The notes: generated by a model from the sequence alone, not told the origin. DNA of 64,000 nucleotides from Flavobacteriaceae bacterium CRH (GCA_001507425.1 LMAJ01000010.1:62001-126000); one strand, 5' to 3'. Shown: positions 15,110 through 23,929, counted from the first letter of the stretch. Made by a program: numbers and translations.

Positions 15110-15487
15110 TTATATAAAATAGGAGGGTGGGCGGAAAGATACAACCGAAACCGAAATTGGTTTTTTATCTAAAGCGGCAAAGTTCTGTGCTTTATTTTCG
15201 ATTGGAGCTACTAATTTGTATTGTGCAGTAATTGAATTTTGAATGTAGACAACCTCTGATTTCTCTTTAAGATTATCCTGCATTTTCTTTTCGTTTTCAG
15301 AATATTTTTTTAAACTTTTTTGAAGTTCGCATCGACCGTTACAAGTATTAAAAACCATTTTACGTTGTACACAAATCGTTTTTGATATTTCGTCCTGGTT
15401 TAATTTGAAAGAAGCATAAACAAAGAAATTGCCAAAAGATGGCACTAAAAGCATACAAGAAAGTAATATGATAAAAAACTTCTTCAA
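15110..15487 (-). CDS. Small exported protein with CNGRC motif, first gene of MbnP/MbnH-like cluster
   Basis: 125 residues. An N-terminal hydrophobic stretch (FFIILLSCMLLVPSFG) acts as signal peptide or anchor. Cys39, Cys49 and Cys53 sit in TICV...NTCNGRCELQK. A Lys/Glu-rich helical middle and a Pro-ending tail (SFRPPSYF) follow. I have no firm family name; small proteins with a C(N)GxC(x)L(x)K pattern are often seen beside metal genes in Bacteroidota, so metal binding is an inference. The frame starts with TTG at 15487, which gives a normal MKKFF signal; no ATG precedes Met12. A perfect -7 element lies 23 bp upstream, so this gene leads the cluster. Confidence 0.65.
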   Translation of the reverse strand: MKKFFIILLSCMLLVPSFGNFFVYASFKLNQDEISKTICVQRKMVFNTCNGRCELQKSLKKYSENEKKMQDNLKEKSEVVYIQNSITAQYKLVAPIENKAQNFAALDKKPISVSVVSFRPPSYFI

Positions 15488-15510
15488 AGTTGGTTTCGTT
15501 GTTTCGAATG

Positions 15511-15518
15511 CAAAAATA
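15511..15518 (-). promoter_or_regulatory. -7 element (TATTTTTG) of the MbnP/MbnH-like cluster
   Basis: A perfect TAnnTTTG on the minus strand, 23 bp before the TTG start of the first gene. No good -33 TTG is seen, which may indicate an activator-dependent promoter. Confidence 0.55.
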
Positions 15519-15559
15519 CATTTAATTCGTTTTAGAATGAATTTATTTTGTCATTTTCT

Positions 15560-15602
15560 AAAAAAAAAATATCTTCAATAGCTGGTGCTATTGAAGATAT
15601 TT
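15560..15602 (-). terminator. Terminator of secA
   Basis: Perfect 14-bp arms ATATCTTCAATAGC (15569-15582) and GCTATTGAAGATAT (15587-15600) with the loop TGGT. On the minus strand a run of T (complement of 15560-15568) follows. Confidence 0.9.
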
Positions 15603-15611
15603 GTAATTGAC

Positions 15612-15646
15612 AAAACCTAACAGGTTTTAAAACCCTGTTAAGTTTT
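15612..15646. repeat. AAAACCTAACAGG palindrome
   Basis: AAAACCTAACAGG (15612-15624) pairs with CCTGTTAAGTTTT (15634-15646) with one mismatch. It is a relative of the 10176-10256 palindromes, placed between the secA stop and its terminator. Confidence 0.7.
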
Positions 15647-15666
15647 ATGCCGAATATGTTATAAAA

Positions 15667-18600
15667 TTATTCTTTAACAATAACCCAAGCTCCTGAAGCT
15701 ATAAGAGTTTCTGCTTTTTTAAATTTCATTGTTTCCGTTTTACCAGTTGCAACTTCCTGAACTGTTACAGTATCATTACGGTTGATTTTTGGATTATCTC
15801 TCACAATCGTTTCTGTAACCTGACGTTGTTGTGTTTCTCCAGCTTCGCGGTTGATATCTTCGCTGTTTACAATTTCGTCTTTGCTTAATTTGAAGTTTTC
15901 TTTTTGACGAACTTCTCTTGCTTCGTGAATTTCAGAAGTAACGTTTTGAGCTGGTAAATCACCTTTAAACAAGAATGAAATAACTTCTTTATTTACGTTG
16001 TCTAACATTCCTCTAAACAAGTTAAAAGCTTCTAATTTGTAAATAAGCAATGGATCTTTTTGTTCGTGAACGGCCAATTGAACAGATTGTTTCAATTCGT
16101 CCATTTTACGCAAGTGTTTTTTCCAAGCCTCATCAACGATAGATAAAGTAATGTTTTTCTCGAAATCAGCAATTAACTGTGTTCCTTCGCTTTCGTACGC
16201 TTTTTTCAAGTCAGTAACAACATTCAAAGTCTTGATTCCGTCAGTAAACGGAACTACAATTCTCTCAAAATGATTGTTTGGTTCTTCAAAAACACCTTTG
16301 ATAATTGGGAACGCTTCTCTTGCGCTTCTTTCTGTTTTTTCTGTATAGAAAGCTAATGTTTCTTTGTATATTTTTCCAGTGATTTCGATATCAGTTAATT
16401 TCGTAAAATCGGCTTCAGAAATTGGAGAAGTGATTGAGAAATAACGGATCAAATCAAATTCGAAATTTTTAAAATCATTAACAGGCTTAGTTTGGCTTAC
16501 GATTAATTCGCAAGTGTCATAAAGCATGTTTGCAATATCCAGTTTCAAACGCTCACCAAATAAGGCGTGACGACGACGTTTGTACACTACTTCACGTTGC
16601 GAGTTCATAACGTCATCATATTCTAATAAACGTTTACGAACACCAAAGTTGTTTTCTTCTACTTTTTTCTGAGCACGCTCGATAGATTTTGTCATCATAG
16701 AATGCTGAATCACTTCACCTTCCTGAAGTCCCATTCTGTCCATCACTTTAGCCACTCTTTCAGAACCAAATAAACGCATTAGGTTATCTTCAAGAGAAAC
16801 ATAAAACTGAGAACTTCCCGGATCTCCCTGACGTCCTGCACGACCACGTAACTGTCTGTCTACACGACGAGAATCATGACGTTCGGTACCCACGATTGCT
16901 AAACCTCCTGCAGCTTTTACTTCTGGAGATAATTTAATATCGGTACCACGACCAGCCATATTTGTTGCAATAGTTACAACTCCGGCTTTTCCTGCTTCTT
17001 CAACAATTTGTGCCTCTTGTTTGTGCATTTTCGCATTCAAAACGTTGTGTGTAACGCCTCTCATTTTCAACATTCGGCTTAATAATTCTGAAATCTCTAC
17101 AGAAGTTGTTCCAATTAAAACTGGTCTTCCTGCGTTTGATAATTCAGTAACATCTTCAATTACAGCGTTAAATTTTTCACGTGTAGTTTTGTAGATATAA
17201 TCTTCTTTGTCTTGTCTTGAAATTGCACGGTTGGTTGGAATTTCAACTACGTCTAATTTATAGATCTGCCATAACTCGCCAGCTTCTGTAACTGCTGTTC
17301 CTGTCATACCACCTAATTTACTGTACATTCTGAAATAATTCTGTAATGTTACAGTTGCAAAAGTTTGTGTAGCAGCTTCGATTTTTACGTTTTCTTTAGC
17401 TTCGATCGCCTGGTGTAAACCGTCAGAATAACGACGACCATCCATGATACGACCTGTTTGCTCATCAACAATCATGATTTTGTTGTCCATGATCACATAT
17501 TCTACATCTTTTTCGAATAAAGCGTAAGCTTTTAAAAGTTGTGTAAGAGTGTGAATACGCTCGCTTTTTACTCCAAAATCCTGAAATAATCTTTCTTTAG
17601 CTTCGGCTTCAGCATCTTTATCAAGTTTTTGTTTTTCGATTGCAGCGATTTCAGTTCCGATATCCGGAAGTACGAAAAAGTCAGCATCAGTATCTCCTGA
17701 AAGGTATTGGATACCGTTATCAGTCAATTCAACCTGATTGTTTTTTTCTTCAATTACAAAATACAAAGCTTCATCAACTTTATGCATTTCGCGATTGTTA
17801 TCCTGCATATATTGATTTTCAGTTTTTTGAAGCAATTGTTTGATTCCTTCTTCACTCAAAAATTTAATTAATGCTTTATTTCTAGGTAAACTTCTGTAAG
17901 CTCTTAATAATAAGAATCCGCCTTCTTTAGTTTTTCCTTCTTTGATTAGTTTTTTAGCTTCGGCTAAGAAACCATTTGCCAATTGACGTTGTTGGCTTAC
18001 TAAGTTTTCGATTTTTGGTTTCAGCTCATTAAATTCATGGCGATCTCCTTGCGGAACCGGTCCTGAAATAATAAGCGGTGTTCTTGCATCATCAATTAAT
18101 ACAGAATCGACCTCATCGACAATTGCGTAGTTATGTTTTCTTTGTACAAGATCGCTTGGCGAGTGTGCCATGTTATCTCTTAAATAGTCAAAACCAAATT
18201 CGTTATTGGTTCCGTAAGTGATATCTGCGTCGTATGCTTTTTTTCTTTGTTCTGTACTTGGTTGGTGATTGTCAATACAATCAACAGTTAAACCGTGAAA
18301 TTCGAATAAAGGCGCTTTCCATGTACTATCACGTTTTGCCAAATAATCATTCACAGTTACTAAGTGAACTCCGTTTCCTGTTAAAGCATTTAAGTAAAGT
18401 GGAAGTGTAGCCACCAGCGTTTTTCCTTCACCTGTTTGCATTTCGGCAACTTTACCTTCGTGCAAAACCATTCCTCCAATTAACTGAACATCATAATGAA
18501 TCATGTCCCAGGTGATTTCTTTACCTGCAGCATTCCATTTATTTGCCCATGTTGATTTTTCACCATCAATAGTGATATACGTTTTAGTAGCCGATAGTTC

Positions 18601-19014
18601 GCGGTCTTTTGCAGTTGCAGTAACTTCGATGAAAGAGTTGTCTTTAAAACGACGCGCTGTTTCTTTAACAACAGAAAAAGCTTCAGGAAGAATTTCCAAT
18701 AAAGTTTTTTCTGAAATTTCATAAGCTTCTTTTTCAAGAGTATCTATAGCATCATAAAGATCTTCTCTTTTATCGATGTCTTCGATGTTTTCTACTTCCG
18801 CTTTAAGCGAAGCAATTTTAGCATCTTTATCAGCTCTGGCTTCTTTTATTCTTTCTTTAAAATATACGGTTCTAGCTCTCAATTCGTCATGAGACAAACC
18901 CATTAGGCTAGTTTCGAATGTTTTAATTTTTGTTAAGTAAGGCTGTAAAGCTTTGACATCTTTTTGTGATTTATCACCTACAAAGACTTTTATAATACTG
19001 TTTATGAAACTCAT
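15667..19014 (-). CDS. secA: Preprotein translocase ATPase SecA
   Basis: Motor ATPase pushing unfolded preproteins through SecYEG. Seen: Walker A MQTGEGKT (192-199), [16 protein letters not shown] (DEAD-type motor with start of the preprotein-binding domain), [47 protein letters not shown] and the C-terminal scaffold ([19 protein letters not shown]). At 1115 residues it is about 200 longer than E. coli SecA, with an insertion of roughly 100 residues in the preprotein-binding domain ([15 protein letters not shown] region). The C-terminal CxCxxxxxxxxCH zinc tail is missing; it ends in [14 protein letters not shown]. Both traits are usual for Bacteroidota. Monocistronic with its own terminator. 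Confidence 0.98.
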   Translation of the reverse strand: MSFINSIIKVFVGDKSQKDVKALQPYLTKIKTFETSLMGLSHDELRARTVYFKERIKEARADKDAKIASLKAEVENIEDIDKREDLYDAIDTLEKEAYEISEKTLLEILPEAFSVVKETARRFKDNSFIEVTATAKDRELSATKTYITIDGEKSTWANKWNAAGKEITWDMIHYDVQLIGGMVLHEGKVAEMQTGEGKTLVATLPLYLNALTGNGVHLVTVNDYLAKRDSTWKAPLFEFHGLTVDCIDNHQPSTEQRKKAYDADITYGTNNEFGFDYLRDNMAHSPSDLVQRKHNYAIVDEVDSVLIDDARTPLIISGPVPQGDRHEFNELKPKIENLVSQQRQLANGFLAEAKKLIKEGKTKEGGFLLLRAYRSLPRNKALIKFLSEEGIKQLLQKTENQYMQDNNREMHKVDEALYFVIEEKNNQVELTDNGIQYLSGDTDADFFVLPDIGTEIAAIEKQKLDKDAEAEAKERLFQDFGVKSERIHTLTQLLKAYALFEKDVEYVIMDNKIMIVDEQTGRIMDGRRYSDGLHQAIEAKENVKIEAATQTFATVTLQNYFRMYSKLGGMTGTAVTEAGELWQIYKLDVVEIPTNRAISRQDKEDYIYKTTREKFNAVIEDVTELSNAGRPVLIGTTSVEISELLSRMLKMRGVTHNVLNAKMHKQEAQIVEEAGKAGVVTIATNMAGRGTDIKLSPEVKAAGGLAIVGTERHDSRRVDRQLRGRAGRQGDPGSSQFYVSLEDNLMRLFGSERVAKVMDRMGLQEGEVIQHSMMTKSIERAQKKVEENNFGVRKRLLEYDDVMNSQREVVYKRRRHALFGERLKLDIANMLYDTCELIVSQTKPVNDFKNFEFDLIRYFSITSPISEADFTKLTDIEITGKIYKETLAFYTEKTERSAREAFPIIKGVFEEPNNHFERIVVPFTDGIKTLNVVTDLKKAYESEGTQLIADFEKNITLSIVDEAWKKHLRKMDELKQSVQLAVHEQKDPLLIYKLEAFNLFRGMLDNVNKEVISFLFKGDLPAQNVTSEIHEAREVRQKENFKLSKDEIVNSEDINREAGETQQRQVTETIVRDNPKINRNDTVTVQEVATGKTETMKFKKAETLIASGAWVIVKE

Positions 19015-19059
19015 GATTTATTGTATTTCTATTATATGGTAAATGTTGTATTTAGAACC

Positions 19060-19086
19060 AAAAAAAAAGCCTCTGTGATGAGACTT
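19060..19086 (-). terminator. Terminator of the DUF2795 gene
   Basis: AAGCCTC (19067-19073) and GAGACTT (19080-19086), one mismatch, loop TGTGAT. On the minus strand a run of nine or more T follows (complement of 19060-19068). Confidence 0.75.
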
Positions 19087-19104
19087 TTTCCTTTGGTTTA
19101 TTTT

Positions 19105-19326
19105 TTAATATTCATCCTCATTCCAAAGATAATCTTCGTCTGTTGGATAATCAGGCCAAATTTCTTCCATTGATTCGTATATCTCCCCTTCATCTTCAAT
19201 CGACTGAAGGTTTTCTACTACTTCTAAAGGAGCACCAGCTCTAATAGCGTAGTCAATAAGTTCGTCTTTGTTAGCAGGCCATGGCGCATCACTTAAATAA
19301 GATGCTAATTCTAATGTCCAATACAT
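19105..19326 (-). CDS. DUF2795 domain protein
   Basis: 73-residue, strongly acidic cytosolic protein. MYWTLELASYLSDAPWPANKDELIDYAIRAGAP is positioned as in the DUF2795 fold (helical, WP and RAGAP motifs); the tail is Glu/Asp/Tyr-rich. The function of the family is unknown. It has a textbook promoter (TTG-N19-TATTTTTG) and its own terminator, so it is expressed separately from secA. Confidence 0.85.
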   Translation of the reverse strand: MYWTLELASYLSDAPWPANKDELIDYAIRAGAPLEVVENLQSIEDEGEIYESMEEIWPDYPTDEDYLWNEDEY

Positions 19327-19347
19327 CTGTTATCTGTTTAGTTTGTG

Positions 19348-19377
19348 CAAAAATAAATTTTTTACTGAAAAAGACAA
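19348..19377 (-). promoter_or_regulatory. Promoter of the DUF2795 gene
   Basis: Minus strand: -33 TTG (complement of 19375-19377), 19-bp spacer, -7 TATTTTTG (complement of 19348-19355), 21 bp before the ATG. It is the best full match to the Bacteroidota promoter in the window. Confidence 0.75.
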
Positions 19378-19422
19378 GTAAATTTTGATTTATTTTAAGA
19401 AAATTTAAGAACGTCCCTTGTT

Positions 19423-19557
19423 AAATCCCGATTTTTAAATTCCAAATTCCAAAAAAGGAACTAAAAATCTCTAATATTGGAATTTTTTATATTATTTTAA
19501 ACTCTAAGAATTTTTTAGTTTTCTTTGGAATTTGGGATTTCAAAAAATTGGAATTTG
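19423..19557. repeat. AAATTCCAAATTCC-word inverted repeat
   Basis: The left part (AAATCCCG, then AAATTCCAAATTCCAAA and GGAACTAAAAA) recurs inverted on the right (TTTTTAGTTTTCTTTGGAATTTGGGATTT, read in pieces, and ATTGGAATTTGC). It occupies almost the whole gap between the pduO-type gene's stop and the DUF2795 promoter. Confidence 0.7.
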
Positions 19558-19565
19558 CAGAAAAT

Positions 19566-20135
19566 TTATTTTCTGGGAATCCATTTCACTTCATCCGCTT
19601 TTAAGTCTGAGGACAACTTCCGTGCCAAGACAAAAAGGTAGTCAGAAAGTCGGTTTAAGTACATAATTGCGATTTCAGGAACGTGTTCATTGTGGCTTAA
19701 ATGTACTGCCAAACGCTCTGCGCGACGGCAAATACAACGTGCAATATGACAATGTGACACGGTTGGGTGACCTCCTGGCAAAACAAAATGAGTCATTTGC
19801 GGTAGGCTTTCTTCCATTTTATCTATTTCGTTTTCGAGTAATTCGATATCGGTGTCAATTATTCCGAGGTTTTTTAACCGAAGTTCTCCATTTTTTAAAA
19901 CTTCTTTTTCTGCCGGAGTTGCCAAAATAGCACCGACAGTAAAAAGACGATCCTGAATTTCGATTAGAATATCTTTATAATGCGAATCGATTTCCTGATC
20001 GCGAATTAATCCTATATAAGAGTTTAGTTCATCAACAGTTCCGTAACTGTCAATTCTGATATGATCTTTAGGAACACGTGTGCCTCCAAAAAGAGCCGTT
20101 GTTCCTTTGTCGCCTGTTTTGGTATATACTTTCAT
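19566..20135 (-). CDS. ATP:cob(I)alamin adenosyltransferase, PduO type
   Basis: Transfers the adenosyl group of ATP to cob(I)alamin, giving coenzyme B12. Seen: TKTGDKGTTALFGGTRVPKD (3-22, ATP-binding N-terminus), GTVDELNSYIG (33-43) and CRRAERLAVHL (about 135-145), plus the C-terminal helix NRLSDYLFVLAR. The length, 189 residues, matches a single-domain trimeric PduO/MMAB enzyme. No B12-dependent enzyme or corrin pathway gene lies nearby, so it probably serves a mutase encoded elsewhere. Its 5' leader consists of a CTAAG-type repeat. Confidence 0.94.
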   Translation of the reverse strand: MKVYTKTGDKGTTALFGGTRVPKDHIRIDSYGTVDELNSYIGLIRDQEIDSHYKDILIEIQDRLFTVGAILATPAEKEVLKNGELRLKNLGIIDTDIELLENEIDKMEESLPQMTHFVLPGGHPTVSHCHIARCICRRAERLAVHLSHNEHVPEIAIMYLNRLSDYLFVLARKLSSDLKADEVKWIPRK

Positions 20136-20140
20136 TTTTT

Positions 20141-20177
20141 TAAGATGCTAAAGTTTCTAAGATTCTAAGATATTGAG
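20141..20177. repeat. CTAAG-word repeat in the leader of the adenosyltransferase gene
   Basis: Direct words TTAAGATGCTAAAG, TTTCTAAGATTCTAAG and ATATTGAG fill the space between the lipoprotein stop and the pduO-type start. Same family as 1831-1952, but only one orientation is present. Confidence 0.55.
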
Positions 20178-20183
20178 AGTTTT

Positions 20184-20744
20184 TTAGTTTTCTTTGAAAT
20201 CTAGTTGATGATTCAGTTTTTTTAATTCTAACGCAGCTTTTTTGTTAAAGTCTCCATTTAATCCAGCAGTTTCTGCAGATGATTGAAATCGCGAGCAACC
20301 TATACAAACTATTGTCTGACATATTACTTCATTGTTTTTAAAGTAAACAAATCCAAGTCGTGGTTCGTAACAATTTGCAATGTTTGGATTCTCAAACATT
20401 TTTTTATTATTGAAAATCGAATTTAATTTAGAAATCTGTTCTTTATTAAGTTTTTGTTTTTTTTGAATGGTGCTTATATACTGTCCTTTTTCATTGATTG
20501 GAAAATAGAAATGTTCGCCAGAAAATCCAATATAATCAATTCCGATAACCGAATCACACTCAAAACCTTTTATATAAGATAAATGACATTTGGGTTTTAT
20601 TTTAACCTGATTTTCAGTCAACCATTTTATTTCGATTTTAGGTGCTTTTGGTGGAGGAGGAAGAGGATTAGATTTTTTATTATCTGTCTCATTTTTACAA
20701 GAAACAAAAGTTAGAAGAATAAATAAAAAATAAAGTAAACGCAT
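20184..20744 (-). CDS. Lipoprotein of unknown function
   Basis: 186 residues; type II signal with TFVSC (Cys16), then a proline stretch (LPPPPKAPK). The mature part contains several cysteines (KPKCHLSY, GFECDSV, NCYEPRLG, ICQTIVCIGCSRF), the last three forming a CxxxxCIGC cluster. Charged C-terminal helix. I do not recognise a domain. It is followed closely by the adenosyltransferase gene and preceded by an ABC ATPase gene, each separated by a different repeat family, so an operon is doubtful. Confidence 0.75.
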   Translation of the reverse strand: MRLLYFLFILLTFVSCKNETDNKKSNPLPPPPKAPKIEIKWLTENQVKIKPKCHLSYIKGFECDSVIGIDYIGFSGEHFYFPINEKGQYISTIQKKQKLNKEQISKLNSIFNNKKMFENPNIANCYEPRLGFVYFKNNEVICQTIVCIGCSRFQSSAETAGLNGDFNKKAALELKKLNHQLDFKEN

Positions 20745-20749
20745 GTTTA

Positions 20750-20806
20750 GATTTTAGAGTTAGGATTTTAGATTTTAGATTAATCGAAACTCTAAACTCT
20801 AAAATC
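20750..20806. repeat. GATTTTAGA-word inverted repeat
   Basis: GATTTTAGAGTT (20750-20761) pairs perfectly with AACTCTAAAATC (20795-20806); further GATTTTAGA copies lie between. It is located between the ABC ATPase stop and the lipoprotein start. The same word occurs inside the methyltransferase gene at about 23346-23374. Confidence 0.7.
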
Positions 20807-20811
20807 AAAAA

Positions 20812-21498
20812 TTATTTAGTAGTGTCACTTTCAATTAAACCGTCACGCAAACGAATTACTCTATGCGCATAAGCGGCAATATCTTCTTCGTGAGTAACAA
20901 GAATTACAGTATTTCCCTGTGCATGAATATCTCCGAAAAGCTTCATGATTTCTACAGACGTTTTACTGTCTAAGTTTCCTGTTGGTTCATCGGCAAGAAT
21001 AATAGAAGGTTTGTTAACCAATGCACGGGCAATTGCCACACGCTGGCGTTGTCCTCCAGAAAGCTGATTGGGTTGATGATCCATTCTGTCTGACAGATTT
21101 ACTTGTGTCAAAACTTCTTCAGCTCGTTTAGTACGTTCTGATTTCGAATATCCCGCATAAATCATAGGCAATGCTACATTATCTAAAGCGGTAGTTCTTG
21201 GCAAAAGATTAAAAGTTTGAAAAACAAAACCAATTTCTTTGTTTCGAATTCCGGCCAATTCATCATCTTTCATTTGGCTGACATCTTTTCCGTTTAAAAC
21301 ATAATGTCCGGAAGTAGGTGTGTCTAAACAACCAAGTAAATTCATTAAAGTCGATTTTCCGGATCCTGAAGGTCCCATTAAAGCTACATATTCGCCTTTG
21401 TTGATTTCTAAATTAATTCCTTTTAAAACATAAACGATTTCATTACCAAGTACAAAATTTCGTTTTATGTCAGTTATTTTAATTAATGGATTTGCCAT
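20812..21498 (-). CDS. ABC transporter ATP-binding protein (MacB/LolD family)
   Basis: 228-residue ATPase. Walker [10 protein letters not shown] (42-50), Q-loop [10 protein letters not shown], signature [15 protein letters not shown], Walker [13 protein letters not shown] and switch His in VTHEED. The NLLPR and DEPTGNLDS forms place it in the MacB/LolD/FtsE-like group that drives MacB-type permeases in lipoprotein release or export across the envelope. No permease gene is adjacent, so its partner must be elsewhere. Named LolD or MacB only by similarity. Confidence 0.92.
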   Translation of the reverse strand: MANPLIKITDIKRNFVLGNEIVYVLKGINLEINKGEYVALMGPSGSGKSTLMNLLGCLDTPTSGHYVLNGKDVSQMKDDELAGIRNKEIGFVFQTFNLLPRTTALDNVALPMIYAGYSKSERTKRAEEVLTQVNLSDRMDHQPNQLSGGQRQRVAIARALVNKPSIILADEPTGNLDSKTSVEIMKLFGDIHAQGNTVILVTHEEDIAAYAHRVIRLRDGLIESDTTK

Positions 21499-21807
21499 TT
21501 CGTTTTACAATTTTGGATTTAAAAGTACAAAACACTTTTCAATAATTTAATAAGTAGTGTTTAATTGATTTTTGTTACAAGAACCAACAATTGAGATATT
21601 CGTTTCTGCAGAAATAATTATCACTTTAAAAAGTATATTCTAATTCAAATAAAAACATGTTATATGATTTTATTATGTTTTTATATGATTATCATATTTT
21701 TTAATTTTTATTAAATTATTTTTATTTTAAGTATTAAATTTTTAATTATTATTTATAATTATTCGATTTTTTAACTATATTTGCCTTATAACTTTAAAAT
21801 CAAGATT
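21499..21807. other. AT-rich divergent intergenic region
   Basis: 309 bp between two divergently transcribed genes, with no ORF or RNA gene seen. It contains a direct repeat TTATATGAT(T) at 21661 and 21682 (21-bp period) and a perfect palindrome ATGATTATCAT (21686-21696), about 80 bp upstream of the -7 box at 21776. These could be regulator sites; unproven. Confidence 0.5.
21776..21783 (+). promoter_or_regulatory. -7 element (TATATTTG) of the 21808 lipoprotein
   Basis: A perfect TAnnTTTG 24 bp before the ATG at 21808. It overlaps the in-frame TTG at 21781, which argues against that TTG as the start. Confidence 0.6.
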
Positions 21808-22464
21808 ATGAAAAACATACAAATTTTATCAGGTATTGCATTAATTGCACTAAGTTTTACATCATGTAAAGACGAAAAACAAGAACAAGCTAAAAAAACT
21901 ATCGATGCATACGTAACGTACGTTGATTCAGTAAAAAATGTGAAAGCTGACGAGTTAAAAGCAGATTGGAAAGATGTTGAAGCTGAATATGCCAGAAGAG
22001 AAGCAAATGCTCAATTGGCGCTTGCAGATCTTAAAGACAATACAGCCGAAACTGAAAAAATAAATACTAGTAAAATTAAATACGAAGAATTTAAAAATAG
22101 TATGGCAGCAACCCTTGCTCCGCCGGTAACCCCTAAACAACAATTGCGTAATGCTTTGTTTGGTGAAGGAAAAATTGGTGATGATATGAGTTTTTCTTGG
22201 GTAAATGCTCAAAATATTCATAGTGTTTATCAACAATTTGTACATACTGTAGAAAATAATAAAGACAGTTATTCTCGTGAAGACTGGGATGAAATTAAAT
22301 TAATGTATGAAGCACTTGACAGTCGTAAAAATACGGTTGAAAAAGAAGGTCTTTCATCTGAAGATAACAGAAAAATTGCAGGTTTAAAAATCAAATTTGC
22401 TCCAATGTATACTGTAAACAGAATGGGAGCTAAATCTGAAGAGAATAAAGAAGCTAAAAAATAA
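21808..22464 (+). CDS. Coiled-coil-type lipoprotein of unknown function
   Basis: 218 residues from the ATG at 21808. The in-frame TTG 27 bases upstream would add nine residues and falls in the -7 box, so it is rejected. Lipobox TSC (Cys20) follows a standard signal. The mature chain is highly charged and helical (KKTIDAYVTYVDSVKN, WKDVEAEYARREANAQLALAD), suggesting a helical bundle. It may belong to a Bacteroidota DUF family (DUF6565-like), but I cannot confirm this. Monocistronic, with its own promoter and terminator. Confidence 0.82.
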   Translation: MKNIQILSGIALIALSFTSCKDEKQEQAKKTIDAYVTYVDSVKNVKADELKADWKDVEAEYARREANAQLALADLKDNTAETEKINTSKIKYEEFKNSMAATLAPPVTPKQQLRNALFGEGKIGDDMSFSWVNAQNIHSVYQQFVHTVENNKDSYSREDWDEIKLMYEALDSRKNTVEKEGLSSEDNRKIAGLKIKFAPMYTVNRMGAKSEENKEAKK

Positions 22465-22491
22465 GGTTAAATTATTTTAAATTAGATTTTG

Positions 22492-22526
22492 AAAATGACA
22501 ATCAGAAATGGTTGTCATTTTTTTTT
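22492..22526 (+). terminator. Terminator of the 21808 lipoprotein
   Basis: AAAATGACAA (22492-22501) pairs with TTGTCATTTT (22512-22521); the T-run continues to 22526. Confidence 0.85.
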
Positions 22527-22586
22527 ATGGTTGTTTTTGATAATCATTATAAAATAATTTTACTTTAGTATTTTAAAATAGTGGAT

Positions 22587-23105
22587 ATGGAGTTTTTTTT
22601 AGATTTAAATATTTTTTTTAAAATTATAATATTTTTATTAGTTACGTTAGTACTTTTTCGTTTATGCTATTTTTTTGAAGGATTTTCAACTTTTAAATTT
22701 CCAACCTTACTTGGTATTTTTGTTTTTTTATTAATTGCTGTTATAATGTTTTTTGGAGCTTTGATTCAAACTCATTTTGTTATAAGAATTAAAGAAAATT
22801 ATGCTTTAGCTGAAGGTAAAATAACCTATTATCATTCAGGAAGAGGAAGGGGACAAACAGGTAAAGTTGAATTTAATTATGTAGCTGATGATGAATTGAT
22901 ATCAAATAGTTTTACTGAAAATAGTTTTGTTGAAATTCCAGAAACAAAACCAGATACAACTATTAGTTATTTGGTAATTTATGAAGATAGTTTGCCTGAA
23001 AACAGTTATCTTCTTTTTAATTATCCTATAAAGGATTCGGATGATATGCTTGAATATGAGGAGTTGTTTAAAAAAGGAATTCCTGAAGATGTATTTGTGA
23101 ATTAA
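22587..23105 (+). CDS. Two-TM membrane protein of unknown function
   Basis: 172 residues from the ATG at 22587 (a GTG two codons upstream, 22581, is possible). Two hydrophobic segments (about 10-30 and 37-62) are followed by a soluble domain of about 110 residues. That domain has the pattern ALAEGKITYYHSGRG...VEFNYVADDE, which resembles DUF3592-type beta domains: a variable G-rich hairpin followed by a Y-x-Y strand. Topology suggests a periplasmic C-terminus. Its stop codon overlaps the convergent methyltransferase stop by four bases. No function assignable. Confidence 0.7.
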   Translation: MEFFLDLNIFFKIIIFLLVTLVLFRLCYFFEGFSTFKFPTLLGIFVFLLIAVIMFFGALIQTHFVIRIKENYALAEGKITYYHSGRGRGQTGKVEFNYVADDELISNSFTENSFVEIPETKPDTTISYLVIYEDSLPENSYLLFNYPIKDSDDMLEYEELFKKGIPEDVFVN

Positions 23106-23881
23106 GCTCTAATTACAAAATGCTCTTTTTCCTGTTCACGTCTGAAGAAAACAAATCCCCACTGAAAAGTATCTATGGTAACAGTAACTTTTGGGTGGTT
23201 TTTAATAACTTCCCAAGCTTCTTCCATTTCTGAAGACCAATGAATATCATCAAAAATCCAAACTGAATCATTGTCGATGGTTGGCAATAAAAGATCAAAA
23301 TAGGCCAAAGTTGCTTTTTTAGAATGATTGCCGTCGAAATATATTAGATTGTAGATTTTAGATTTTAGATTTTCAGAAATTAAAAAAGATTCAAATTCGC
23401 TGATGACATTTTCTACTTCATTGTAATTGAATTTTTGCAATTGTAATTGAGCTTGTTTTGCCGTTTGCGGGCAACCTTCTAATGTAATTACTTTTGCTTT
23501 TGTATTTCCCAAAGCCAGGGCAGAAGTGGCCAAACCCAAAGAAGTTCCAATTTCTAAAATAGTTGAAGGCTTAAAATAATTGGTAACCCTAAATAGTAAT
23601 TCAGCACGTTTTGGAGAAATCCCTGCTGTTTGTGCAATCTTTGAAATTTGCCTTTTATTCGATTTAAAAACTTTTGAACCTGCACCAAAATCAGTTACTT
23701 CTATGAAATTTTTATTTTCTAAAAGAGATTTTCTGTAATTTTTCAGAATTGAATATTCTGCTTTTTGACTTTTATCATAAAAACTCTTCGTCAATAAATT
23801 AAAGACAAAAGGAGAATGTACGGCATGTTCGTTTTTGGAGTTCCAAAGGAATTTTAAATATGATTTTATTTGAAATAGCAT
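23102..23881 (-). CDS. Class I SAM-dependent methyltransferase
   Basis: 259 residues from the ATG at 23881. A longer frame starting at 24028 exists, but its 49 extra residues are translated from a repeat and cover a promoter. Rossmann motif I is ILEIGTSLGLATSALALG, motif II is KVITLEGCPQTAKQA, and the acidic motif is LIYFDGNHSKKATLAYFDLLLP, with VWIFDDIHWSSEMEEAW after it, the pattern of CmcI/O-methyltransferase_3-like enzymes. The N-terminus HAVHSPFVFNLLTK is typical of the Bacteroidota version. SENLKSKIYN (before the acidic motif) is encoded by a GATTTTAGA repeat. Substrate unknown. Confidence 0.85.
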   Translation of the reverse strand: MLFQIKSYLKFLWNSKNEHAVHSPFVFNLLTKSFYDKSQKAEYSILKNYRKSLLENKNFIEVTDFGAGSKVFKSNKRQISKIAQTAGISPKRAELLFRVTNYFKPSTILEIGTSLGLATSALALGNTKAKVITLEGCPQTAKQAQLQLQKFNYNEVENVISEFESFLISENLKSKIYNLIYFDGNHSKKATLAYFDLLLPTIDNDSVWIFDDIHWSSEMEEAWEVIKNHPKVTVTIDTFQWGFVFFRREQEKEHFVIRA

Positions 23882-23929
23882 AGAGATAATTACATATAGG
23901 CGCGAAGATACAAAAAAGTAGAAAGTCTG

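Noticed and set aside
21600..21780. AT-rich stretch as a replication origin
   Set aside because: No DnaA-box clusters or origin-associated genes (dnaA, parAB) seen; ordinary AT-rich divergent promoter region.
21781..21807. TTG start nine codons upstream of the 21808 lipoprotein
   Set aside because: Overlaps the -7 promoter word and would spoil the signal peptide.
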